From Platerodrilus igneus (Eukaryota; Arthropoda; Insecta; Coleoptera; Lycidae), in the NCBI GenBank assembly GCA_036346225.1, contig JARFIW010001670.1, positions 5,394,001 to 5,458,000 of the forward strand: 64,000 nucleotides of DNA, given 5' to 3'. Positions 11,169 through 22,390 of the stretch are shown piece by piece. Each line of letters begins with the position of its first letter. Positions within the stretch are counted from its first letter, which is position 1. The notes beneath the pieces are model-generated. The model was not told the DNA's origin. It ran no database searches and saw only the letters and a program-made list of their open reading frames with translations. A program made the position numbers and the translations under genes.

Positions 11169-14100
11169 TCAGTTCTCGCCTTGTATAATTTTAAATATCT
11201 TCTGACCGCTGTTGCTTCAGCAAAAGTTGATCGAGCAAAACTTATCGTTAAATAAATTATGATTATTCTGGCTAGTAGCTAGTACAAATAATTACTACAT
11301 TAGAAAAAGAGAGATTTCTTACTGATCACTATTATTAATACTCATAAAGTAGCCTAATTCTCATTTACACGTAAACGCTGACAGGCGTACTTGATAATTT
11401 AAATAAATACAAATTTTATTAGCAAAACTTTACCTATCTAAAAGCTAATGACACAAAAACAACGCTTACACAAATTAAGCAAGAAAAAGTGTTTCTTCGT
11501 AAAATTGAATGCTCTATATATCTTTAATTTGAAATGTAATAGCTAGTTCTTAATCAAGCAAGAGTTCTCAACAGTCAGTTAATTAACAAACGTAGAGTTA
11601 TCATGGGGAATGAAAATGCACCCATACTTGTGGTCAAACAATTATTAAAACGACATTGTAAATCACCTATCATATCTCGCAGCTTTAAGTTCAAGTTGTG
11701 ACCAGATTTTCCCCATGGAAGAAATGCGGCGTGCGACTTATTTTTTTTTTAACTTACACTTGCACGGACAGTTTTAATTTATTTTATTTTAATTTAATTT
11801 ATTTGTTGTGGAATCAATGTCGTTACTACCAGTTTAAAAAAGGGGGTTATGAACCTTGAGAGTTTATGCCTTTGATAATTTGGATTTTGTGGCATGTTGT
11901 ATCAAGGGAGCTGAAAACTGGCATTTTCTGGCACTTAACTTTTTAAAAGATGAATTAAAACATTGAGTAATATATGACCTTTTATGTGTAGATTTATTAA
12001 TTTTGTGCATGTGAATTGTAAATGTAAATGCTTCATATTTCCGTTGAGGAAATTAAAGAATGAAAGTTATTATTTTGTTGAACTAAGTTAACGATGGAAT
12101 TAGTATATATTGATTTTAAAAGTAGGCTTAATTAGTGAAATTACTGTTGGTAAAAGAGTAAAATGTAGTATATTTAATGGACTTGTGAATTGTTAATCAA
12201 AAGTTGGTATTGCGCTGTTTTTCGAGATATTGGTATAAGAAGAATTTCCATAAACTGGGGTTTAAAATGTCGTGATCAATCTTGAAAACTAGAACAATGA
12301 TATGATAGTAGTAGTTACGGATTAATTTTTTTTATAGGATTTTTGTTTATAATACCTGGTCAGTTGAATGTTACCTTAGGTATGTTTTTCTTTAAGATTG
12401 ATGTATGTGTATTTATATTGTTAATAGAGTTTAAGTTTACATGATTTATTTGAAGTTATTTATAATATAGTTGTTTATAGTATAGGGCAAGGTAGGTAAA
12501 TTTGCGAAAAAATATCCAGCTAGCCCGGCGATGGATTATTTTTCGGGAATGGCCTTGATTACCAGAATTTTATTTAGTTTAACAATAATTTGTAAAGTAG
12601 TGAGGGAAGGGTAAAATATAATGTGATAAATTTAGGAAACCAAAGCAAAGTATACCTATGCGGAATAACCGTCTTCCATATAGGAATAATATCGAAAGGG
12701 ATTGTTGAAACGAGACGGTTTGGCACCCATTAATTATGACAAGAGAAAAGTCTTTCAGGACAAGTGAACATAGTAAAACTGTTTGTTTGTATTTCAGCCT
12801 ATTCCTTAATATATTTATTTGAAATTTTTCTTAACTTTTATTATTTCTTCTATTAATCCACTGCAGCACCACTGTAGTTAGCCGAAGTTATTGGGGGGTG
12901 TCCCTGCTCTCTCTAGGCAAATCTAAATTTATAACGTAACGCTCATTTTACTCGTAACAAGTTCAATATATGGTTGCGCAAAACGAATGGCACGCAGTGT
13001 TTCAATTGATTCGTTTTTACCTTGCGACCATGCCCCAGCAAAGAACGGTTACTATTTTGTATACTTTCCAAATTATCACAAATTGTTAGTTGAACGCGAA
13101 AAATCTTTTTTGATGTCGTTAACAGCAGTGCTCTACCTCTTCATGCAAAAGCCTCCCTGAATTAAACAGCACTTTGTTTTTGACCACGAGTTAGTTTCGG
13201 GAATTGTAGTTTTTACAGTATTTCAAAATTGTCCGAACATTTACTTTGTACAAGCTGATAAAAATACTGATGGTTTATTCAAATTATCGATGTCACTGTT
13301 AACATTTTTCGATATAGAACTTCTTTAGAATTAAAATTGCTAGTTACATAATAAAGAGGGTTATTTTTATTCGCATGTCAGTTTAGTAAATAAATCCTCG
13401 AAACACCGCCTTAAAACCAGGTCTGTTTTCAAAAAAAGGCGTGTCGATATCGACACAAAATCTTCTTTCTGGAACAGATGCTCTATTCGGTTATTCCCTT
13501 TCCTACGAATCCAATATAATTAATTTTATACAAGTGAAACCATGCCAAAGAAATTTGATTTTCTCCTCAACTAGAGATTTAGGTCAATCACAGATGGGCG
13601 GTAGTAAAAGATTCAGTATAAAAGATTTGTTAAAGTCGATTTGAAAGAATTTTATCTTTTAGGGTATTTAATCTTATACATTCCAACTACTATTCCGCAT
13701 TAAACAGCAGACGCGAAAATGTCAGGAATCGATATCTCAAAAACTTATGATTATTAATTGTTTAGCAAAAATTGTATATATGCTTTCACTTTTAATCATA
13801 TTTTGAAATTTTTAAGTATCTTGCTATCTTGCGACTCTTGAAAAAATTCATTGCATAGTTCATTCTTCAATTTTCACAGCTTACTATTTCAGTAGCCTTT
13901 GTTTTGATTATGCTGTAGAAATAATTAGTAATTATCACGGAAATCGATAGTTGAAATACTAAATTAAATTACTTGTTAGCAGTCTTCACTATTACGGTCT
14001 CAGCTTTAACTCTGACGGTATTGATTGCTTACGTGAGGTGGTTGGATGATTGTATTTATACATAATATATAACAACCCCGTCAATATGTAATGAAGATAC

Positions 14101-14854
14101 ATCTGCAATAAATTCTCATTTACTTTGTTCCAAGCGTCGAATATAACGTTTTATCTGAGTTTGGTAATATTGCTTTGAATGATTTATATTAACAGAAGGG
14201 GAGTTACCATTGTTTGAACATCTAGATCTAAAATTTATAGGAAAAAGTATGTATATTATCATTGTGTTAGCAGTCGGAAGCTATACCACATTTTATACTT
14301 ATTCGATTTAAATTTTGCAGTAAAAGTCCAATATGGGTTGTAGAATGAGAAAATAATGCGAACAATTGTTGAAAAGTTAATCAGGATTTGTAGTATAAGA
14401 TGAAGAATTACAATGATGGAATGATATTTATATTACATTGAATTATTTAGATCAAATTAACTGATTAAAATAGTTATGCAGAACGTATGTTTTTAATTTT
14501 CCCTTTCTATTTGGGATAATGGCACAGATTGTCAGTGCAAAAAGAGTAGAGATGAACAGTAATCTTGAAATTATTGACCACCGTAAATCCTCATAGAATA
14601 ATCAACCTTTTAATGAAATGAATAACGATTGTAACTTCTCCTACTGCAAAATATGTAATAACTACAAACACAGTATGGAAAGACATATTTTCTGAATGAA
14701 AAATAAAGCACAGCAAATGTTTAGAATTTTGCTATTTGTACTGTTATACCCAGGGATTAATTTCTACTAATACTTAAAATACCTAGATTGCGACGATAGT
14801 ATTGTAATCAGATCGTTGTCGTTACTTAACCGTTTATTAAAACGAGGCGTCACA
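11169..14854. other. No recognisable gene
   Basis: AT-rich DNA. A 67-codon open frame at 13441-13644 (+) and shorter frames show no motif. I see no repeat structure beyond simple AT runs. Confidence 0.4.
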
Positions 14855-15260
14855 TGGTTTACCTTTGACCAGAATAATACACCTAAACGTAAACGCGACA
14901 TTTGTACACAAAGTATAATTGGTAGCTAATCTGGGGCACACTTCCGACCAATAATTGATAATTTACAGAAGGGTGCACTTAAAAACTTTATTAAGCTTAT
15001 AATAGGAACTTTCTAGATACACTTTTCATAAGTTTGGTACTTACGTAAAATGATCCAAAACAGTTGAAATAGGTATATAAATCGTCCGTTCACGGCTATA
15101 GTTCAGTTCTTTTCGAAGTCTTGATCTATAAAGTGATAGATTAGTGTTGAAATAAATACTTCTAGTATGTGTTATAAATTATTACAGATCTCGACATAAA
15201 TTAACAGTTAGTGCTTCGATAGTTAATTATAAGTGCATTATGTAGTAATTAAGAACTTAG
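14855..15260 (+). mobile_element. LTR-like promoter segment B
   Basis: Diverged relative of 101-640: the same opening TTTACCTTTGACCAGAATAA block, the same promoter spacing and the same TAGTTAATTATAAGTGC ending. The core promoter is clearer here than in copy A. No gag or pol sequence adjoins it, so it may be a solo LTR. Confidence 0.45.
15074..15107 (+). promoter_or_regulatory. TATA box plus initiator
   Basis: TATATAAA at 15074-15081 is followed by the arthropod initiator TCAGT at 15103-15107. The spacing from the first T of TATA to the initiator A is 31 bases, as expected for RNA polymerase II. It belongs to LTR-like segment B. Activity is inferred. Confidence 0.5.
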
Positions 15261-16005
15261 GATTAGACCTGGTAGTGATTAGCTGGAATAAATTGGCCCG
15301 AGTACGTTAGAATTTCACAGTAGCTACGAATAGTTGAAAAGACCTGTCTAATCAGTGGTTAATAAACAACTATTGCTATTGCAAAAGAGTTCTCGTTACA
15401 ATATGTTCACCAAATTTAAGAGTACGTAATGGCACTCCCAACAGTGTGATCTACAGATGTAGGGATGGACTTCTGTTTTGGTCTTTCATCATTTAAAACA
15501 TTTTATACAAGAGAATATAATTTTCGTTTTGATTTAAAATTCTTTTGTTTGAATAGAACCGATGCATTGTCAAGATAGAAAATTATTTCAATGATATGAA
15601 GAATAAAACAAGTCAACAATCTTAGGCAGTCACTAAAAACCGTGTAAAACTTTATTCCCAAGAACAATAAGATATTTAATAGCCATTGTTTCAATTCTTT
15701 GCCACGTGTGTAAGATATGAAAAATAGAATATTTTTTTATACAAAGTACAATTATTTTAAAAAGAGTGAAATTAAAAAAATTAGACAGGGAGCGCAGAGA
15801 CCCTATGGACTTTTCAAAAACGTGACTTAATATTTATTTACGGATAACACGATAAAAGTCTAGGTACTTTAGCGGTAAATATAGATGTGAGTAATTGGTC
15901 AATAAAATTATAAGTAGTTCTTAATAAAAAAGAGCCTCGTTTTATAAGAATAATTATGAAGAAACATCAACAACGTAGGCCATTAAAAGTGTAGATATTG
16001 TTTGA
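15261..16005. other. No recognisable gene
   Basis: AT-rich DNA, possibly including the 3' part of LTR-like segment B (AATAAACAAC near 15361). A 63-codon minus-strand frame at 15503-15694 is hydrophobic by chance composition and has no recognised domain. Confidence 0.35.
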
Positions 16006-17477
16006 TATATAAGGTTATCATAAAGTAAGGGATATATTTTAAATTATGATAACTTTTTAACAAATTAAGTTAATAACAAGAAATAAATGAAATCTAATTG
16101 CTTATGAAATGGGATTTAGTATGCCCAAAACAGGTTACGGCAATTGCTCAATATGACCTCCATTTTGTTGTTGTAAGATCACCATCCTTACCTCCAAATT
16201 GTACACAGCATTTCGTAACATTTCTGGTTGACTTGTACCAATTTGCTCCGTAATACTGTCTTTTAATTCTTGTAGCGTAGTTGGTCGTCTTCTAAACACT
16301 AAACTTTTTAAATAACCCCACAGCCAGTAATCCACTGGGTTTAGATCAGGTGATCTTGGTGGCCATGAATTTACGAAATGTCTGCTTAACACGCGATCTT
16401 GAAAACGTTGGTTAACAATTCTTTGACTGGTCGAAAAATGTGCGGGGTGCTCCATCCTGCATAAAATGATGTTTTCAATTCCGTAGTGCTCGTTTTGCAG
16501 CTGTGGAATAACATAATTTTGTAACATTTGCAAGTATCGTTCACCATTTACAGTTACAGATACGGCTTGTCCATTCTGCATTTCCTCGTAGAAATACGGA
16601 CCAATAATAAAATCAGCTGTAAAACCGCACCAAACGGTGACTTTCTTGTCATGAAGACCTTTTGAACGATTTGTTGCGGATTTTCTGCAGACCAGATTCT
16701 ACAGTTTTGAGTATTGACTCCACCATTCAGAGTAAAATGTGCCTCATCTGTCCATAAAATACGGGATAACCATTCGGGTTCAATTTCCATCTGAGCCATT
16801 ACTCGCAAAGAAAAATCGTACCTAGTAGCCAAATCTGCGTACTTTAATTCAAACAGCATTTTCAGTTTATATGGATACATGTTTAGAATTTTGCGTAAAA
16901 TTTTCCAAACCGTGGTATACGGCATTTGCAATCGCTTGGATATCGCATTTGCACTGCTGATTGCGAGTGAATTGCTTCTGCCTATGTCTTGATTTTCATG
17001 AAGAACCTCTGCAACTTGGACATCACTAATTATTGGTCTTCCTGATCTTGATAAGTCAGTTACAGACCCTGTTCTTTCAAATTTTTGTATCAAATTGCGG
17101 TACGCTTTCATTTGACAGGGTCCCGCTCTCAAACCCATTCTCGTGCGAAATCTTCGTAATCCAGCGGTGTAATTTCTGCCGGATTCATAATAGCACTGAA
17201 CTAAACCAATTCTTGTTTGTAAATCCATGTTATTACAGTTGAGTCGTTTGAACTCAACGTTTACTTGAGTTTTAATTTCAAAATAAAACTTCAAATTGAA
17301 TAATTTCGTTTTGACACTAGTGTCAACAATTGTTATGACAACGCTTTTGTTTCTCATAGATACGGTAAAATCCCATTCATTAAGCAACTAGATTGTTTAT
17401 TTTATGTTACTAACTTAATTTATTAAAAAGTTGTAAAGATTTAAAATATATCCCTTACTTTATGATAACCTTGTATA
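16006..17477 (-). mobile_element. Mariner-like DNA transposon, nearly complete
   Basis: A perfect 33 bp inverted repeat lies at 16011-16043 and 17441-17473 (outer sequence AAGGTTATCATAAAGTAAGG). Imperfect similarity continues inward to about 70 bp per end. The flanking TATAY on both sides fits TA target-site duplication, as in Tc1/mariner insertions. The transposase is on the minus strand and occupies most of the interior. The ends are better preserved than the reading frame, so the copy is fairly young but inactivated. Confidence 0.9.
16135..17228 (-). pseudogene. DUF4817-type mariner transposase, frameshifted
   Basis: The likely start is the Met at 17228 (MDLQTRIGLVQCYYE), not the longer upstream frame. 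An N-terminal helix-turn-helix is followed by a GSVTDLSRSGRP linker and the first catalytic Asp in ILWTDEAHFTLNGG. A one-base frame change near 16655 moves the rest into a second frame (16581-16135), which has the third catalytic motif SPDLNPVDYWLWG and the C-terminal LQQQNGGHIEQL. In the second motif the frame reads CRMEHPAHF, but the DNA still contains CAG GAT GGA GCA out of frame (Asp codon at 16456-16454). A pair of compensating indels therefore removed the second catalytic Asp. The protein family cuts and pastes DNA by a DD(E/D) mechanism. This copy cannot encode an active enzyme. Confidence 0.88.
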
Positions 17478-17837
17478 ATAATATAGTATTATTATAAATG
17501 TACTATATTGTTTATGCAACACGTTTTTTTCTAAATAAAAATGGGAACACATTTTTCATGGTGTGAGAACACTTTATAGTGTTACTTTTATAAGGAAGAG
17601 AAGTACTTTCAGCCTTGGGATTATGGGATTAGGTACATCGTACTGCAATATAAATTTTGAAAAATACTCGGTGATAACACGTCAAGTTTGCTATTGTTGA
17701 CTATTGTTTTAAAATTGCATTTATACTTTGCAATCACTGAACTTCTGCTTAAAAGGAATTTTTTGGATTCTCAATGCCATTCATAAAAACAATGCTATGG
17801 TTGTATTTTCATTTTTGGAATTAAAGTGAATGCTTAA

Positions 17838-18284
17838 TCAATCAATCACTCAGTCGAGCCTGGACTCCTCGGATCCATCTTCCTCTTACAGCATTAATCT
17901 TGTCGATTCTGTCTGTTTCGTTGGTATCTGTTGTTTCGCGTTTGTCATTCCATTGATGTTTTTTGCAGTTGGTTGATAGAGTGAGTAGCTTCCCGGATCT
18001 TCTTCTTGGTTGCTCTCCAGCTATACGATATCCAAATCCTCGATCCCCCGACTTGTGGTTTTCGACCGACAGGATGACTATTCGCCACAAGCCGCTCCAT
18101 CGTCAGGTAGCTCGTCGAACAGGACTGACGGATGTGCGTCCCCAACGATTTCGCTTGAGTCACCATTTCTTGGCACCCCGCATAGCTGGAAAATTCCCTC
18201 GAATTGTCACCGTTCCGTTGCTCACCTTGTCTCACCTAAAGGCGAAGGTAAGTAGCTGTTGATTCCGCGAGATCTGCTGCTGGA
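17838..18284 (-). mobile_element. 447 bp retroposed element with 11 bp target-site duplication
   Basis: The segment is more GC-rich than its surroundings and is flanked by perfect direct repeats TGAATGCTTAA (17827-17837 and 18285-18295). On the minus strand it begins TCCAGCAGCAGATCTCGCGG and ends in a short tail GAGTGATTGATTGA. A long target duplication plus a simple-repeat 3' tail is the signature of target-primed reverse transcription, so this is a SINE or a 5'-truncated LINE of the minus orientation. Open frames within it (17842-18235 minus, several plus) have no domain I recognise. I do not see a clear A/B-box pair near the 5' end, which leaves LINE truncation as likely as SINE. Confidence 0.7.
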
Positions 18285-18583
18285 TGAATGCTTAAGCTGC
18301 ATCGTTACTCTTTATATGTACAGTGCGGAAGACGAGTCTGGAAACGCCTTCGAAAACGGGTTGTCAAGTAATTTGGGGTGTGGAGTTCAAGGAGATGGTG
18401 ATTTCGGTTTTGTTGTTTGCACTGTTGCTAGATCGATCGCTTTTCGAAAACATGAATCACTTTGGTATTTTAAATGCAAGATCCTGTATATGTTTTTATT
18501 TTGGTTTCTCCCCTTAATACGAGTTCAACTATGTCACACTTAAAATTTGTGGTAGTTATTGAAGTCTTTAATAAATAAACCTT

Positions 18584-18840
18584 TCAGTGAAATGGTATTT
18601 CCAGAACGATGGATCATTAGACGAGGAAGTATTAAATGACCTCCGCGTTTGCCGGATTTCAATCCTATAGACTATTTTTATTGGAGCCACAAAAAAAATA
18701 AAGTTTATAAAAGCAGTTGAATTTAAGAGAATCCTTGAGAAATGTAGTAGACGCATTCTTCCATGTATTAGAATGCTATCAAATTAACAACGAGCGCATT
18801 TCGAATCTTGATTAAGTGAACATTATTTTGTAAGTACTAT
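18584..18840 (+). pseudogene. Mariner-like transposase fossil, C-terminal part
   Basis: Translation on the plus strand gives FPERWIIRRGSIK, a stop, then PPRLPDFNPIDYFYWSH. These match the RWIGRxGPIEWPPRSPDLTPLDFFLWGH block with the third catalytic Asp retained. A remnant of LKNKVY follows, and then stops. It is unrelated in position and divergence to the element at 16006-17477. Confidence 0.6.
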
Positions 18841-20282
18841 TTACATTTATTGTGAATCAAAATCTTTTCAACTTTAGTAATCTTTCAATTGGTATCCTGT
18901 AATTTAGCTGGATTTAGTTTTCATTGATAATGGCATATGGTTGAATTCGTGTTGAGGGATAGATTTCAAAATAGAAACAGTACACCCAGTTTGCATTAAA
19001 AAACCAAAGTTACATATATTTTTAGAAAAACCGTCAATCTAGCAACATTGCAATTAACAAAAAGAAAATTCCATATCTTTAAGCCTATATACGCTAAATT
19101 TTGTACATTTCCGACAACTCCTTTTCGAAAAAAATAGGCGTTTTCAGACTTTTCTTCTACTCTGTATAGATTTCCTAGTACATCTTAGGTGCGAATTCAA
19201 ATTCAATCCATTTTATTTAATTGTGCTGCAAATACGTTTGTAACACCATCGTTTGTTTATTCGCAATCTTGGGACTACCTTTGGCAGTTTTTTCTACATA
19301 AATAGTGCAGTGAGCGATCTAGAAAGATTCCTGTTGCTGTTCATTGCACTCGTAGTATTTATACAGGACAATTTTAAACGCATCCCCAAAGGTACCCAAA
19401 TTTTTTTGTTTCTTGGTTTTCAGAGTGTTTGTAAACCATGCTAGTTTCCAAACATTTACTTTTTTTAATTAAATAGTGGTTTTAGATTTTCTGATATGTT
19501 GTGTTTAACCCTCTTGCAAAACTTTTATATGAGCGACATAAAAACAATTTCAAGTTTTTGTATGCAGAGCCTTAATTTCACTACTCAAAACAAAGTTATT
19601 CAGTATGTTTCAGCACAGACAAAATGGGGACCTCGGGGGTGGAGAATTGCTTAAGCTAAAACCATTGCCGTTCTGTAAGGCTGAGAATAATATGACTAAT
19701 TGTAATGTAAGCGTTTCAAGGCCGTGATTAAATAATCCATTTTACACATATAATTAATTACACATTCTATCGTAATTTTACCCAAAAACGTACCTGGTAG
19801 GAAAAGGCTCTTCACCAATAGTTGTTTCAACCGTTTGAGGTGACACTCGCAAGGTCTAAAAGGATAATCATCGTGAGTGCTAACATGAACCAATCATACA
19901 TTAAATTGATTAAATTCACTCAGCGCATACGCAACTCGTGACTTAATTGGCATTAATCAATAATTATTCTTATAATGTAAAATCATCGCTTCTGGTACTA
20001 TCGGTTTGTAATAAGGATTCTAACTAACCCAAGGATTTAATAAATCATCATGAATAATCCTGCCTCAATACGTTCAATTAATAATATAAAATCTATATCA
20101 CAAAAATTGGTACTTTTGGCGTAAATAAAAACAATATCAATGTAAAATATAAATATAAACATTAAGGTGCAATCATTAAAATAAAAAAATCAGCGCTATA
20201 AAAAAATATGCAGCTTTAGTACTATGCTCTCTTCCGTCCATGATTGCGGATCATGATGGTTTTCAAGTAAATGCACAGTTTA
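18841..20282. other. No recognisable gene
   Basis: AT-rich DNA. The plus frame at 19253-19444 and the minus frame at 19696-19893 show no motif. Confidence 0.35.
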
Positions 20283-20395
20283 TAAAACAATGCGGTCCAA
20301 ATATAAATATACTCAGATTATGAAGAACATGGCGGTTGTAACCGTAATATAAGTTGCTCAGATTATAAAGGACATGGCAGTCCTAATATATTGCT
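20283..20395 (+). repeat. Minisatellite block 1 (unit ~40-46 bp)
   Basis: Two to three units contain GCTCAGATTATAAAGGACATGGC followed by a GTCCTAATATA-type block. The same unit forms block 2 at 22262-22390, about 1.9 kb away in the same orientation. Confidence 0.75.
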
Positions 20396-20510
20396 GCGAC
20401 AACGCCTCGCTTTGGGGCGTTACTAAAAGAGTGATATGAAAATGGCCTCACGTTGAGGTGTCGCTAAAAGAGTGCTGTGACAAGGCCCACGTTGGTGTGC
20501 CGTTGCTGTG
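20396..20510. repeat. Three ~40 bp units with short hairpins
   Basis: Three units each contain a small self-complementary core (GCCTCGCTTTGGGGCG, GGCCTCACGTTGAGGTG, GGCCCACGTTGGTGTGCC) followed by a GCTAAAAGAGTG-type spacer. The block lies immediately after minisatellite block 1. Confidence 0.65.
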
Positions 20511-22261
20511 CCGGATACAGATTCAGCAATTTGTAAAATTGAAATTGTTCACTTACCTTCCTTTTTAACTTTGCCTGGCTAGCTCAACGGAATCGATGGA
20601 GTTTTCAAAATGAAATCAAACAGCAATATTACAAAGCATTTATACAGTATGACATTTTCTCTGATACAAAAGTATTTAGAACATTTACAACATTGTTTCT
20701 TTCAAACATTAAATAATTTCTAAGAAGTATTTATTACACATAAAACAAAATTGTTGCTTACCTTATTTTAGATTTGCAGAATTAAACTTTTTCTATTGAG
20801 GATGGTTTACTGGGTTATAATTATTTCCACGCTTGTAAGATTTGTTTTGGCTAAAAAATCCTTGACAGATAATCTATTAATAGGTCAGAGTATCTCGAAC
20901 TCTGAACACAAACTCCTGGTAAAAGAAACCCTTTACACAAAAGAAAATTATTAGGACTATCTTAAACTAGATAAAAATACTCTAATATAAGTTAAAATAA
21001 ATCTAAAACTAATACTGGCAGAATCCACATAAGTGTTCCTCGTAATTAAAAATCTTATTTTAAATTGACGTCAAATCAGCTCACAAGAATTTCCTTATTA
21101 AAAACAGCAATTACCAAATTACATTTCTGGTTAAATCTTCCTTTCGATTATTTAATAAAGTCTTTAAAATAGCGTTATATTTAAGAATTTTTCTTATTCA
21201 TTGTAATTAATAATTACATTTTTGTATGTAATTTGCGTTTAGACCGTCACTTCTATATTAATCGTCGTAGCATTGTAATTATTAAATTACAGTATGTTTA
21301 CTACATACTTCAAATACTATCTTCGCATAGCAACAGCTCGCGACTTCTGTCAAAATAACATTTTGCGATTCAATTCTATAATCGAATGAATTTCTTGAAC
21401 TCGAATGAATGAATCTCATTTTGAATAAACGCTTCTTTATATATCCAAATTATCTATATCTAGAATGTTGTGGAATGTACGCGTTTCCATTCTAAATAAT
21501 TAAACGCCTATCGTACGTAGTTGTCTTGGAAATCCTCATTAGCGTTCGAAATTGTCGAGTTTTATGATCTAATTATCTGGTTCCAGTTATCCATGTCGCG
21601 TGCTGTTCTTCCTTGTTTAATACCCAAGGTTAATGTGCCGCATCGTTTCTCTCTAACAGTGAATGCGAAAGATAATAAATAATTTTTTTCCAGTTATTCC
21701 AAGGATTTTACGGGTTACTTTCAATGTGCAAGCTGCTTCTTGGAACAATCGTTTATTTATTAATGATATTGACGTCGTTCTAAATCCCGATGACTCATCT
21801 CTTAATATTCTAGAAAATTCTCTATATAAAATGAATTGCTTTTATCCACGGGGTAATTATTTAAACTGTAATTGCTTTTTAATGCAAAAGGGGTTTTAAA
21901 TACACTTTGACTGTAGTTCCTTAAGTTAAATGTGTAAAGTTTATACTCTTCTATGCTATGTACAGCAAATCAAAAGTATTTGCGTACATATTTAAATGCG
22001 CTTTACGGTATCTTACAATTTACATATGCAACTTACGTTACTTGCTATTTATTTACAATATGTTTATATCATACAGGGTGATTATTTATACACTCGCAAT
22101 TTGCGTTTTTGCATGGCACTTTAATGAATAATGCTACGCTTGTATTTTATAGGGTGTAACTATGAATTTACGGAAATTTGTTTTTTCCGGATTATATTAT
22201 ATTTTTAGTGGGATTTATTTGTGGAATTTGGGGTTTCAATGACCTCTGGTGATCCCTGAAC
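20511..22261. other. Interval between the two minisatellite blocks; mariner-end-like sequence near 22074
   Basis: No gene recognised. TACAGGGTGATTATTTATAC at about 22074 resembles a mariner-like terminal repeat without a visible partner. The plus frame at 21663-21899 has no known motif. Confidence 0.35.
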
Positions 22262-22390
22262 ACATCAATATATGGCTGAGATTATAAAGAACATTGCGCG
22301 GCGGTCCTAATATAGATTGCTCAGATTATAAAGGACATTGCGGTCGTAGTAGAAGTTGTTCAGAGTATAAAGGACATGGCGATTATGATG
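22262..22390 (+). repeat. Minisatellite block 2 (unit ~40-46 bp)
   Basis: Three units carry GAGATTATAAAGAACATTGC, GCTCAGATTATAAAGGACATTGC and TTCAGAGTATAAAGGACATGGC, with GGTCCTAATATAGATT between units. They match block 1. Confidence 0.75.

Noticed and set aside
12520..12570. Possible mariner third-motif remnant (SPAMDYF-like translation)
   Set aside because: Only a few residues match and no flanking transposase blocks could be found. Could be chance.
17842..18262. Host exon with overlapping open frames on both strands
   Set aside because: The segment is bounded by an 11 bp target duplication and ends in a GATT repeat, which fits a retroposon better. No convincing splice sites or protein motif.
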